The translations under genes were made by a program, and so were the position numbers. Positions 46,982 to 59,065 of a stretch of DNA of 64,000 nt are shown piece after piece. The notes below the pieces were generated by a model, which made no database searches, had not been told where the DNA came from, and saw nothing but the letters and a program-made list of their open reading frames with translations. This stretch comes from Parapristionchus giblindavisi (Eukaryota; Nematoda; Chromadorea; Rhabditida; Diplogasteridae): positions 62,001-126,000 of the forward strand of contig CALSFV010000417.1 in NCBI GenBank assembly GCA_943737045.1, written 5' to 3'. Each line of letters starts with the position of its first letter. Position 1 is the first letter of the stretch.

Positions 46982-47957
46982 TATTTCTATGTATACCTTT
47001 GACATGCGTTAAGTGTAGTCAATGCTTTCAATTCCCTGCCACCACTTTCATCTCTACTTTTAATCTTCTTCATTGCAAATAAAGCCCCCGTATTTAAATC
47101 TCGTATTAAATAAACAATTCCTCCAGTTCCTTCGCCAATCACTTTAACTTTTCGAGGTACGAATACAGTAGTAGCTATAGTATAATCATTACATGTATTT
47201 GTCACTCAATATTATTAGTACCTCTAGATGGTCCAGGAAGCGAATGAGAATGATCACAAATTGAACTAGTTTGATTAGAAAATAATGACTCCATTGGATT
47301 CTTATTTGATAATATAAACTTAGGGATTTGATTGCCTCTCTCGTAAGCTTTGATGACCTGAATATATTAATGTCATTATAGGTCAGTTTCCATTTGAGGA
47401 TTCTTCATTCAGAACATCTCCCACTAGTCTAATTTATAACTTCTATCACTAACATACAATATACACGATCCCTCATAAATCATTTGATTGAAAATACGTC
47501 GAACATTGAAACCTATTTAAAATAAACTAGTGATGTCAACACTCAATAACACGTTTGATTCCTCACAATTATATATTCATTTGAATTAGATATGTAACTG
47601 ACTGAATGAAGTGATCGATCGGAGTTCACTATATAAGGTTCATCTTTACGAGCATTCACTGCTGATACAGTTAGAGGAAATGGCCACCTTCTAGCTAATT
47701 GTTGATTAAAGACAGCCATTGTTGGAGGAGATGGTAGATTCATCTGATAATATCAACTCATACAATCATGCAAATAAATAATAACAACTTACAGGGATAG
47801 CTTGATTTTGAAATGTTACTTCTATTCTAATAGAATCCGTAGTTTTCCTAGAAGCTTTAGCCTTTTTGACTATTTCAGTTAGATATGAGGTTAGTTTATC
47901 CTTTTCGTCTTGAGTCATTTCATTTGTTTCATCTTCATCACTTTCCCTTCCTATCAT
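45962..47957 (-). CDS. Protein kinase, MAP3K (MEKK2/3)-like, with PB1-like N-terminus
   Basis: Confident minus-strand exons are 47793-47957, 47567-47743, 47222-47357, 46997-47174, 46722-46868, 46348-46483 and 45962-46279; one exon near 47440-47510 could not be phased. The N-terminal part (IRIEVTFQNQAIP...) looks like a PB1 domain. The kinase domain has GEGTGGIVYLI, the lysine in FAMKKI, the αC glutamate in GGRELKAL, HGDIKPRNIV (HGD, not HRD), TDFGAFAEV, YSAPEA and DIWSLGVTIVHMILGEVPW. PB1 plus a STE-type kinase fits MEKK2/3, activators of MAP2K5. It ends 135 bp upstream of the coiled-coil gene on the same strand. A compound (CA)n(TA)n tract lies in an intron. Confidence 0.8.
46890..46971. repeat. 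Compound (CA)n(TA)n microsatellite in kinase intron
   Basis: CACACA units pass directly into a long TATATA run between two kinase exons. Confidence 0.95.
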
Positions 47958-49130
47958 TATTTTATTTACCTCAATATATAATTTTAAAGTAAGAGCATAT
48001 GCCAATAAATAAAAACGTCTAACCACAGTCTAAACCATAAAATCTAACTAGCACGATTTAAACTAAAGAAAACAGTGTATTGCTATTATGCTCTGCCATG
48101 TATTACTCTTCTAAAACTGGCAAAATGTAAACTTCACCACTTCACCAAACACCAGAAATCTACCGTGAAAATGTACTTCAACGGTCCCATAAATATCACC
48201 AGTTTTAAACTTCATGTCCCCGTTTATTTTTTTAATAGTGGCCATTTTATTTTTTTTATTGTATATGCACTAAGATGTCAATATTCATTGATTCTTCAAA
48301 GAAAGTTATAAAATCATATGGATTACAGAACGATGCTTCACACATAAAATATTCTACTGTTTTTTTATGATTTTTTGTCTCATTGTCGGATACTTTTCTA
48401 TAATAAAGAAATGGCGAAAATATGTTTGCAAGTAAGTTGTAGTTGTATAAATAATATGTAGATATCTATCTCGTTTGTATGGCATCAATAAAGAATAAAT
48501 TAGAAGAGATGCATACTATATGTACTATAGTATACATTGTATTAGAGTTAAAGTAATGAAAGAATAGTTTTAAAGTAGGTTGTGTTAGAAAAGAAACTAT
48601 GTAAAGACTGACTATCTAGAGATAAAAAACGATCCAGTGTTTCGGCCCTGGTCATAGACACTGGACCGGCCCGTGTGGGATGGGCCTCATCAGTAGGATG
48701 ACCCACACAGGACAGTTTTAAATAATACGATTTTTCAAAGAAAAGAAGAAGAACTTAATAAGGTTAAAGAGTGAACGATTAAAAATTGATTGAGATTTAG
48801 CTACGCTAATACTAATATTGTTTACATAAAAGTATATATAGTATTTATTTCTCGTGGGATGAGCTGGAACGAAAATTGATGAAAAGAGAGCATAAGTGCA
48901 AAAATCGCTCGTTCCTCCAGAATCAGCGTTGATTTGAATGATTGGAATAATTAGATCATTTCTATCTTGAACCCATGAATTTCGATGCACGATATACATG
49001 TATGTATGTATTGCTGAACTTCCCAATTTTAAGAAAACAAGTATTTACTTGTTCTTTATTTTCTAAAATGCTCCCAGATCCTCGTTCAGTTTTGTTCTGT
49101 ACATACTTTGGATGATTTTTTTCAAGCATA
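47958..49130. other. Intergenic region upstream of the MEKK-like kinase
   Basis: AT-rich DNA with no convincing exon. It contains the hammerhead-like structure at 48631-48693 and must hold the kinase promoter. The ORFs here have low-complexity translations and no splice support. Confidence 0.5.
48631..48693 (-). ncRNA. Hammerhead-like structured element with extended stem II
   Basis: On the minus strand CTGATGAG is followed by GGCCC and, after a 33 nt loop that itself folds (CCAGTGTC pairs with GAAACACTGG), by GGGCC-GAAAC. CTGATGA and GAAAC flank a GC stem as in a hammerhead. A second hairpin, GTGTGGG/CCCACAC, lies just outside (to about 48713). The order of helices is not canonical, so this is a candidate only. 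Its GC content stands out from the AT-rich surroundings. Confidence 0.4.
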
Positions 49131-49399
49131 CAGTCCCGCACGATCGCCCTCCCTAAAGGCGGGCCGCCGCGACATGATTCATGTCGCCTCATGTCGCATC
49201 CTTCTAAAATACTTTTAAAATATTTCATTAGCTGTGGTCATTGCATCATCAGATAAGATTAAGATCACCGTTGAAACGAATAAAATTGGTTAACTCTGGA
49301 CAGAGTTATTATAGGATCATGCCTGACGGGGTGCTGACCTTGCGAAAACGATTTTCTAGCAAATGTGTTTTAGAACGTTTTTTTCTCGTATTGGAAGTA

Positions 49400-52300
49400 C
49401 AGTCCCGCCCGATCGCCTTGTCTTAACGCGGCACGCCGCGGCACGCGGCGTGCCGCCTGTGCCGCATCTCGTTTTACGGGCTGAATAATGTTTCTAAAAA
49501 TATGAAAAGTGTATTGGCCATTGTTTGGTCCGATATGATTAATAATGCCGCAGAAACGAAAAATATTGGGTGACTCTGGATAGTGCAAAATAATTTATTA
49601 CAAAATTGCTTAGGTACTGTAATGCTACCGTATGCAATATTCAAATTTTGAATTTCCCTCAATTTTTATTCTTCGCGTCATATTGATTGATTGTTTTTAC
49701 ACGTTTTTCACGTTCCTGCTTTACTCTCTCTCTCGTTTTCTTTGAATTTTTTTTTTTGAATTAAATTGGATTTCATTGAATGTTCTACGTTTATTTACTT
49801 TATATTTATCATCCAATCGGATAGTTATCATTCCGTACTGCAGGTATCTTGATTTCCTCATTCAATTTTCTCACTCTTTATTTAATAAAGGCTGTATTTT
49901 AGCCAATTCTCGTGAAGAATTTATATTTCTCTCATACTTTTATGTAGATTAGGCGGATGTGGTATGTAAATAGATATATTATATCTCGTTTCTTACACGC
50001 CACTATTGTTAATGTAAGGCTCTTTCATTGTGTTACAAAGGTTAGTCGTACTTTGAATAATCTTTTCGTGCCTCATTCCGACGTCAGCACTTCAATTCAG
50101 ACCTCTTCACTGATTGATCCAACGTGTATTAATCATTCATTAATCAATGTTACGTTTCTATTTTGGATATTGCATACTATTCGAGGTATTTTTATTTAAA
50201 TTTAATGCACGATTAGCAGAATTGTATTTAAGAGCGTATTCCAATCTTATCTTCGTTTTATTTATTCGAAACATTTAATATTAATGAACATGAATGAGGA
50301 ATAACGTATTGCTTCTTGTAGGGTGTGATCGACTACAGTGTCCTCGGTCATTATTGATCACACCATCGCCAACCAGATGACGGAGGTCGTCAAGGTACAT
50401 GTCTAATCAATACTTTCATTCTTTCTCATTTTTTCAATCAATAATTACTTACTTGCAATTGGCTATGAGCTCATGTGATACAGTATCTGATTTGAATTAT
50501 ATCTATGATAAACACTATTTTGGCTAATCGATATTCCGTTCAAGATGAAACATCTCATCGAACTGCGACCGGTGTGTTTTCTGAGGCGGATATTGGGCGT
50601 ATCAAGGTATATTTATTTCATGTCAACGATTGGTCCTAATCGCATTTTCTAATGTCTTACGAAACTAAAAGATAAGAGAATCCCGTTTTCATAAATATGT
50701 GGTAGATCAATCTCTTCAAACTAGTACGGTCGAAGTTTCATCTTGTGTGCATAATATTCGTCAACATTTCCCCCTTTTCGCTACTCTTTTTTTTTTCGTT
50801 TCTTTTTTTATTTGGATATTGAGACGTTCTAGAAGTATTTATTGATTAGGTAAATTTCAGTTCACTCCCGCTCAACGGAAATTTCAATTGGCACATCGTT
50901 ACTTGGGATTCAAGGACATCCATGAGACGAATGTGTATACACCCAAAACGAGTATTGATCAAGTAGATTATTGATTTATCGATTTTTTTCTTTCTAGTGA
51001 CTTTTCATGATGATAAATAAGTATTATTATTTCTAGCCTGTTCTGAATTAGCTTGTTAATTGTTGTATCGTTGTATATCAGTGTGCGCGGTAAAAAAGAG
51101 CACGTACCGTTCCACACGATCAATAATAAATTACGAAAATAATCGCCCTTACCTGGTAAGCTAATCAATCTACATCAGCAGCTCAACCAATCAATAAGCA
51201 CTCTCACGCAGTAGTAAATCAATGAAACATAGTGGACATAGAGTGAGTTCGCTGGTGCATTCACTGCTCATCCACATATAACAACACGAGAAAAAACGTC
51301 TTTATACGTATCTCATAAGTCCCCAAAGAGTTTTTTATAAATATAACAGATTACAAAAGTCTGGGGGTATGGTAGCCGATGGAAGAAATTGGATCATCAT
51401 TCAACCATAGTCAGTGAATAGGGTAGAATATAATGACTATGAAGTAATGGAGTGACAAATGAATGATTATTGATAAGATCGTAGTTGATGAGATATGTTA
51501 CACCAACGAATGTGTAAAATCTTGAATACAGTAGATGCACGCGGACGGTAGTTGAGAGGACGGACTGAAAAGGAATATTGAGATTTGAAAGCAGACAATC
51601 GCTGACAGCAGAAACAAAAGAATTTATGAATAGAGAATGATTCAATCGATAATGGCGTGTACAGTATTCAGCATTCGATAAATCGTATTCACAGTTAACT
51701 ACAGTAACATCTAAGCAGACTTCAGAAACAGCAGAATCTGATGCGCTTTCCACTCTTACTTTCCAACAAATTCAGAAATAATTAATCAAAATATTATATA
51801 CATCTTCATATAAAAAAACTTCTAATCAAAATTTCGTATCTGCAATCATCTAAGATGAGAAAGAATGGAAGTATTGATTAGACACGTACCTGGAAGCTGT
51901 CATGGATGTCCTTGAATCCCAAGTAACGATGTGCCAATTGAAATTTCCGTTGAGCGGGAGTGAACTGAAATTTACCTAATCAATAAATACTTCTAGAACG
52001 TCTCAATATCCAAATAAAAAAAGAAACGAAAAAAAATAAGAGTAGCGACAAGGGGGAAATGTTGACGAATATTATGCACACAAGATGAAACTTCGACCGT
52101 ACTAGTTTGAAGAGATTGATCTACCACATATTTATGAAAACGGGATTCTCTTATCCTTTAGTTTCGTAAGACATTAGAAAATGCGATTAGGACCAATCGT
52201 TGACATGAAATAAATATACCTTGAGACGCCCAATATCCGCCTCTGGCGGTTCGACTCAGAAAACACACCGGTCGCAGTTCGATGAGATGTTTCATCTTGA

Positions 52301-53427
52301 ACGGAATATCGATTAGCCAAAATAGTGTTTATCATAGATATAATTCAAATCAGATACTGTATCACATGAGCTCATAGCCAATTGCAAGTAAGTAATTATT
52401 GATTGAAAAAATGAGAAAGAATGAAAGTATTGATTAGACATGTACCTTGACGACCTCCGTCATCTGGTTGGCGATGGTGTGATCAATAATGACCGAGGAC
52501 ACTGTAGTCGATCACACCCTACAAGAAGCAATACGTTATTCCTCATTCATGTTCATTAATATTAAATGTTTCGAATAAATAAAACGAAGATAAGATTGGA
52601 ATACGCTCTTAAATACAATTCTGCTAATCGTGCATTAAATTTAAATAAAAATACCTCGAATAGTATGCAATATCCAAAATAGAAACGTAACATTGATTAA
52701 TGAATGATTAATACACGTTGGATCAATCAGTGAAGAGGTCTGAATTGAAGTGCTGACGTCGGAATGAGGCACGAAAAGATTATTCAAAGTACGACTAACC
52801 TTTGTAACACAATGAAAGAGCCTTACATTAACAATAGTGGCGTGTAAGAAACGATATAATATATCTATTTACATACCACATCCGCCTAATCTACATAAAA
52901 GTATGAGAGAAATAGAAATTCTTCACGAGAATTGGCTAAAATACAGCCTTTATTAAATAAAGAGTGAGAAAATTGAATGAGGAAATCAAGATACCTGCAG
53001 TACGGAATGATAACTATCCGATTGGATGATAAATATAAAGTAAATAAACGTAGAACATTCAATGAAATCCAATTTAATTCAAAAAAAAAATTCAAAGAAA
53101 ACGAGAGAGAGAGTAAAGCAGGAACGTGAAAAACGTGTAAAAACAATCAATCAATATGACGCGAAGAATAAAAATTGAGGGAAATTCAAAATTTGAATAT
53201 TGCATACGGTAGCATTACAGTACCTAAGCAATTTTGTAATAAATTATTTTGCACTATCCAGAGTCACCCAATATTTTTCGTTTCTGCGGCATTATTAATC
53301 ATATCGGACCAAACAATGGCCAATACACTTTTCATATTTTTAGAAACATTATTCAGCCCGTAAAACGAGATGCGGCACAGGCGGCACGCCGCGTGCCGCG
53401 TTAAGACAAGGCGATCGGGCGGGACTG
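49400..53427. mobile_element. 4.0 kb giant fold-back element with 1.5 kb arms
   Basis: The left arm 49400-50925 and the right arm 51900-53427 are near-perfect inverted copies; the ends CAGTCCCGCCCGATCG / CGATCGGGCGGGACTG are flanked by TA. A 974 bp spacer (50926-51899) is unique. Its termini share the first 16 bases or so with the outer element, so the two are related and one is nested in the other. The arms hold gene-like exons with GT..AG introns (next entry), so it is not a simple MITE. Confidence 0.93.
50340..51753. other. Gene-like exons inside the giant fold-back (unidentified)
   Basis: In the left arm (plus), exons near 50340-50394 (VSSVIIDHTIANQMTEVVK), 50560-50606 (GVFSEADIGRIK) and 50862-50973 (FTPAQRKFQLAHRYLGFKDI) are bounded by AG and GT. 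The right arm carries the same exons on the minus strand (51900-52500). From there the minus strand leads, after an intron-like GTACGTGTC...CTTAG, into a 118-codon ORF in the spacer (51397-51753, MESASDSAVSEVCLDVTVVN...). I recognise no transposase or host family. It could be a captured gene or an element-encoded protein. Confidence 0.4.
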
Positions 53428-53958
53428 TATTGTATTTGGAAGTATTTTAATTATTTCGCAAAACAGTCGAGAAAATACAAAAGAAATCCGCAGAAATCGC
53501 CCAAAAACTTGTTCGTGACAAAATCGATTTCGCAGGGTCAATGAAAAGTGCGGGAAATTCAAATTTGTAGGGATTACGGTAGCAAAATCAGCCATGATCC
53601 TTCAATAACTCTGTCCAGAGTTAATCTATTTTATTCGTTTCAACGGTGATCTTAATCTTATCTGATGATGCAATGACCACAGCTAATGAAATATTTAAAA
53701 AGTATTTTAGAAGGATGCGACATGAGGCGACATGAATCATGTCGCGGCGGCCCGCCTTTAGGGAGGGCGATCGTGCGGGACTGTAGGTGCGGTATCGATG
53801 AAAAATAGATTTTTTTGTTTTATGTATGATAATTACAGGCTCCATGAGTGTAGTTCACTGGTACTTGGAAATTCCTTCCAATTGAAAATTCGCTTCAGGA
53901 GGTGACCACACCACGATTTGGCGCCTTTTCCTAAAAGGTTTATTTCGAATCCAATCGA

Positions 53959-54096
53959 TGGCAGTTAATTTTTCGCACCCCGCACACCGCACACCGCACC
54001 CCGTCTGTTTGCGATATTCCGCACCCCGGGGTGCAGTATATCGCACACAAATGTAAGTATATAGACGGGGTGAGGGGTGCGAAATATTTATTGCCA
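53959..54096. mobile_element. MITE with TTTCGCACCCC ends
   Basis: GGCAGTTAATTTTTCGCACC pairs with GGTGCGAAATATTTATTGCC. The interior is a CGCACACCGCACACCG tract rich in GC. It lies between the fold-back and the chondroitin synthase gene. Confidence 0.7.
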
Positions 54097-54967
54097 TACT
54101 ATGTGAAATTGCAGATCATTACCAGTTAAGTGATTTGTTTGTTAGTTTATCTTTTGTGTGTTATATATTATCTTCGCAGCTTCTTGAATCTATCTGATGT
54201 TTAATTTATAGCTAGATACTGTATAGTTTATACTATGAATGACCTTGGTCGACTTCCCATTATTTCCTCCATATGTTCTTATTCCTTCTTCTTTTGTGAT
54301 GTCTTAAAGTCTAGTCTTCCTCTTCTTCTCGTTCACGTTTTTGTCTATAGTTCCCCCTTCGTCTTTCTCGTTCTCTTCTTCCTCTTCTTCCTCTTCTTCT
54401 CTCATCTCCCGTTTCTCTCATTCTCTCACTGCTTCCTTCTTTTCCTGTCTCGGTATTGATTGATTCAATCGGACTGAGATCATTCCTTGTTATTCAACCT
54501 ATTCCTATCTATGGTTATTATTATATTAATTTTTTCTGATTGATGTATACGCTAGCTTTTTTCAGTTACACGTATATCTTTTTTTTCTTTTGAACCTATT
54601 TCTTCTTCTTCATTTATTGTCTCCATTATGTTCGATCTTGTCTCAATGAAAGCTAATATTCTCTTTTCTCTCCATATTTTATATTCATTCATTTCTTTCT
54701 ATTTCATGTTCACGTTATTTTTTCTGTTAATCATATATTTTCATCATCTGTGTTTTTTTTGTACAGTATGTTTTTGTACAGTACTTAAAGTGGCTATAAA
54801 TTGTGATTCCAGGTAGTTAAATCCATTGATAGATATATCCATCCAAATCCATCCCAGAAAAGACTATTAACGAGTATATCAAGATACACTTACATAATAC
54901 GAGGTATTATAGGTATTTTTTTTTTGTTGATTGTCGATTAATGATTTATGTTGATATAGTAGATAGA
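54097..54967. promoter_or_regulatory. Region upstream of the chondroitin synthase gene
   Basis: 870 bp of T/C-rich, unstructured sequence, with many TTCTTC and TCTCTC runs. The ORFs in it are low-complexity Phe/Ser/Leu strings. It presumably contains the 5' UTR and promoter; no specific site is identified. Confidence 0.4.
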
Positions 54968-57900
54968 ATGGGAATGAGGAGTAGAGGATGTCGACCTGGT
55001 AGATCTATTCTACTCATTTTATCAGGAGTATTGATTGGATTATCAATAACGTGAGTATTATATCCAATATGAGAGTACTATTGATTATTATATCCGATAG
55101 GAGAGTACTTATAGATGGTTTGTATGGACTAATAATTTGATAGAAGCTACTCAATATTCTTGTCCACTACAATTGAATACTCCTAGAGATAAAGGATATG
55201 TTCTAATTGGTTAGACTTAAATTATTGATTGAATTATTGAATGATTTGATTGTAGGTATTATGACAGCTGCTAAGTATGTTGATACTCGTGCTTATAATG
55301 TATGGAAGACATGGGCACGTCATGTGCCTGGGAAGGTATTCATTCATTCATTAAATCCATTTTGTAGTTGTGTCTATTGTAGGTTTTATTCTTCGTAGCT
55401 GAAACGACACAGAGTAATCATTCTGATATGCCTCTCATTCGATTGAAAGGAGTTGATGATTCTTATCCTCCTCAGAAGAAGAGTTTTGCTATGATGAAAT
55501 GGATGTCAGATAATCATGTCAGTATATTTTTATATTACATTCATTGTATATAGGATGTAATGATGTTTTAGTTGAATGACTATGAATGGTTTCTTCGTGC
55601 TGATGATGATCTGTATATAAAAGGAATTGAATTGGAGAAGTTATTAAGAGGATTGGATCCTAGTAGAAGTCATGCTATTGGACAGGTTATCTATCTAGTA
55701 TATGAGACCGTTTGCGTAAGAATCGACTAAGTGCCGGCACAGTCAAAAAATGAAATTTTGGGGATCGGGGTTCTCAATGGTGAGAGCAGAGGAGAGAGCA
55801 GAAAGGCAGGTAAGGCGACCGACATGGATAGGAAGGGGGTGGACGGGATTACCTCCTCTTCAACTTTCTCTGCTCTCTCATTATACTACAGTCTCTCGCA
55901 TCTTGCCTCCACTCCAATGGCAAAATGACTACACTAAAAGCTGATTTTCTCGAAAGTTCCTACCACAAATTGGATCCTGAAACCATTCCGATCCGATCTA
56001 TGTATAAAATACTTTTGCCTTTCAGAGAAATTCAAATTTCAGAAACTTTTTAATGAAAAATGAATTAGACAGGCGTGATCGTCATTAAATTCTGCCCCTG
56101 GGGGCATAGTCTGCAAATTTTAGAACGATCGGTTGAGGAGAAAATACTGAAAACGCGATTTCAACGCAACGTCGTCTGGCCTCAACGGTGGTTTTAGGTG
56201 AAAAATGAACATGACCATCATCATCAGCATCCTTGAGAACCCCGATCCCTAAAATTTAATTTTTTTGGCTGTGCCAGATTTCACATATTTTAGTGGACTC
56301 TTACGCAAACGGCCTCATATATACATTGGATATAATGATAGTTCAGGCCGGATTGGGTAATTCAGCAGAGTATGGTCTACTTGCATTAGGAGTATCAGAT
56401 AACTATTGTATGGGAGGTCCTGGTGTTGTTGTAAGTAGAGAGACATTGAGATTACTATCTCCTCATCTTGAATATTGTCTATCTCATCTATTAAGTGGAC
56501 ATGAAGATGTTGAATTAGGAAGGTATATCATTGTATATCTTATCTTTTTCATTCTAACTATTTATTCAGATGTATTCGTAAACATGTTGGAGTTGCTTGT
56601 ACTTGGAATTATGAAATGCAAAAGTTATTCCATAACAATCAAAGTGATCATTTTGTTGTCAGTTGTTTCAATGTATAGTACTGTCTTATGATATGTATTC
56701 ATTCAGTCATATTCGGGTGAATTAGAAGAAGTTAAATCAGCTATAACTCTTCATCCTATAAAAGATCCATCTATAATGAGAAGAGTTCATTCACATGTGA
56801 GAGAATCGAGATTGAAAGATCTTAGATGGAAAAGGAGAAAACTTGTACAACAACTATCTACATCTGAAGAACCTACATTGACTAGAGTATGTCATCTTCT
56901 TTCTATATATTAATTGACGAATGAATATCATACGTGGGCGGGCATTGCCGCTGGAAATGAAAATCGGGGGGTCGGAGGCAAAAAATGGAGCATTTGTACG
57001 TCATTTTGAGTGATATTTTTGGAAAATCGGGGGGGGGGGGGGTCGGCTGCCAAAAATCGGGGGTGTATTGCCGCTAGCGGCAGTGGTGCCCACGTATGAT
57101 GAATATATTAAGAGACAAGCATCATCATTAGAAGATATTTCTATCTTCTCATTCATTGATAACAATCGTATAATCTTTTGTTCTGATGGAGTTAATTGCC
57201 CTCGACATACACTTGAACAAAGAACAAGAAGTGAAATGGGCAATATTATAACTCATGTAAGATGAACATTAACATAGTCAATATTATATTATTGATATAT
57301 TATAGTTATTTGATGATTTCAATGCAAATGCTCGTCAAAGAGGAAGAGTTCTTCAGTTTCAGAATATACAATATGCGTACTCAAGAGTTACTCCTACGTA
57401 ATATCAAAAGTCTTCTTATTGAGAGTCAATATTTTTATAATTATAGGGAAGGTGTTGATTATATAATGGATATGATATTATGGTTCAAGAAGTTTCGTCC
57501 TCCTCATAGAACAACTTTATCTGTTAGAAGACATGCTTATGTTCAACAAACATTTGCTCCTATAGTAGTAAGTTGTCTTTTCTATATGAATTTGTTGAAT
57601 TGTATCATTCAGTCAATATATGAAGAAGCTCTTAGAGAAAGATTGTATGGAGATTCAAAAATATCCTACGAGATTAATCTCATTCTTCCTCTCAAGGTAT
57701 TTATTATATCATATCGATCATCCAATCATAAATGCATACTTATTTAAGGGAAGGTCTGAAGTATTTGCTAGATTCGCTACTCATTTACGAAATATATGCA
57801 TGAAGAGAAGTGGATTGAATCTGGTGAGATATACTCATTCATATAATATCTCATATTAATAATATTGTAGGTTGTAGTTTTATATTCTTCTGATGACGAG

Positions 57901-58253
57901 GAAAAAACACGAAAAACTATTGAACATGTATCTTCATTCATGAATGTCCATATAGTTGAAATGGGAGATGTTCCTTTCAGTAGAGGAATTGCACTTACTA
58001 AGTTAGTTTATATTCCCTAAACGAGGAAAAGCCAATTTGTCAAAAACTCTCGAAAAGCTGTTTCTCTTCATTCTTTTTAACCTGTTGATTGGATAATTTT
58101 AGTTTGGATGTGGATGGGGGGGGGGAGTCTGGCATCTGAGGAACAATCGCCAAATAGTACTGTAGGATATGATAATGTAGAGTCATTTTATAAACTGACC
58201 CATACTCCCAATGAGGGCGCTCGAAAATGTATGACGAGTTCTCTCAATTTATA

Positions 58254-58309
<56 letters not shown>

Positions 58310-58985
58310 AGGGGAAGTGAACATCTTTCTTCGGAGTCTCTTATATTCTTCACAGATGTAGATATGCTCATCACTTGTGATGCACTTCATCGTATTCGAT
58401 TGAATACTATATACAAGTCACAGGTACTTTCATTCATTCATTCATTTACATCATACTCATATTTATCTATTAGGTATTCTTTCCCATAGTCTTCTCTGAA
58501 TTTTCTCCAGATAGTTGGTCTGAGAATGATCGTTTACTTGCTGGTTAGTATTATTCTATTCATTCTATGCATTTCTTCTCATGCTATTCATTCTTTATCT
58601 TAAGATTCATTTCATTATGGTCAACGTCGTGGATATTTCCGTCATTTTGGATATGGTTTAGCTGCATTGTATAAAGAGGATTTTGAATCAATAGGGGGAT
58701 TCAATACGAGTATAAGTGGATGGGGAATGGAAGATGTTGATCTATTTGAAAAAGCTGTCAAGGTTTGAACATTATTATTGATGGATATATTTGATTGAAA
58801 GGGAATTTCAGTCTCCATCTCTCAGAGTTATCAGAGCTCCAGAACCAGGTTTGGTTCATATTTATCATGCCATTCATTGTAATACAAGTATGCCACAATC
58901 TCAATTATCAATGTGTCATGGAAGTAAAGCTGCTAGTCTCGCTTCTATTGATTCACTTGTTCAACAAATGAATCATTTCACTTAG
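54968..58985 (+). CDS. Chondroitin sulfate synthase (CHSY1 / SQV-5 type)
   Basis: Eighteen exons (first 54968-55050, last 58812-58985) splice in frame to 702 residues; nematode SQV-5 and human CHSY1 are 730-800. A short cytoplasmic tail and one membrane anchor ([16 protein letters not shown]) give type II Golgi topology. The first glycosyltransferase domain has [25 protein letters not shown], the DXD in [10 protein letters not shown] (142-144), [12 protein letters not shown] and HEDVELGRC. The second has TDVDM (547-549), [59 protein letters not shown] and LVHIYH. It adds alternating GlcA and GalNAc to chondroitin. Introns hold two MITEs and a (TA)n tract. Confidence 0.95.
55701..56319. mobile_element. 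619 bp MITE in chondroitin synthase intron 5 (TA target)
   Basis: TATGAGACCGTTTGCGTAAG pairs with CTTACGCAAACGGCCTCATA, and the stem extends through GGGGATCGGGGTTCTCAA. TA flanks both ends. The middle contains ORF fragments without recognisable motifs. Confidence 0.85.
56929..57098. mobile_element. hAT-like MITE (CATACGTGGGC) with 8 bp duplication ATGAATAT
   Basis: The ends CATACGTGGGC and GCCCACGTATG are inverted; ATGAATAT is perfectly duplicated. The interior has a run of 14 G and AAAATCGGGG modules. It sits in a chondroitin synthase intron 14 bp before the next exon. Confidence 0.88.
58256..58306. repeat. (TA)n microsatellite in chondroitin synthase intron
   Basis: A pure TA run reaches to within a few bases of the exon 15 acceptor (TATTTTAG). 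Confidence 0.95.
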
Positions 58986-58989
58986 ATCA

Positions 58990-58998
58990 ATATATATA

Positions 58999-59065
<67 letters not shown>

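Larger units (their letters stand above)
49131..53783. mobile_element. Outer fold-back transposon (TA target), host of the giant fold-back
   Basis: The ends CAGTCCCGCACGATCGCCCT and AGGGCGATCGTGCGGGACTG are inverted, pair for about 190 bp (49131-49320 against 53600-53783) and are flanked by TA. Without the inner element it would be about 625 bp. The arms contain GGCGGGCCGCCGCGACATG and TCCTTCTAAAATACTTTT. It is non-coding; TA plus CAGT ends fits Tc1/mariner-type MITEs. Confidence 0.88.

Noticed and set aside
48718..49026. 102-codon minus-strand ORF upstream of the fold-back
   Set aside because: It has no conserved motif, no splice context and a low-complexity C-terminus.
54235..54459. 74-codon hydrophobic ORF upstream of the chondroitin synthase
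   Set aside because: It is a T/C-rich tract giving Phe, Leu and Ser; composition explains it.
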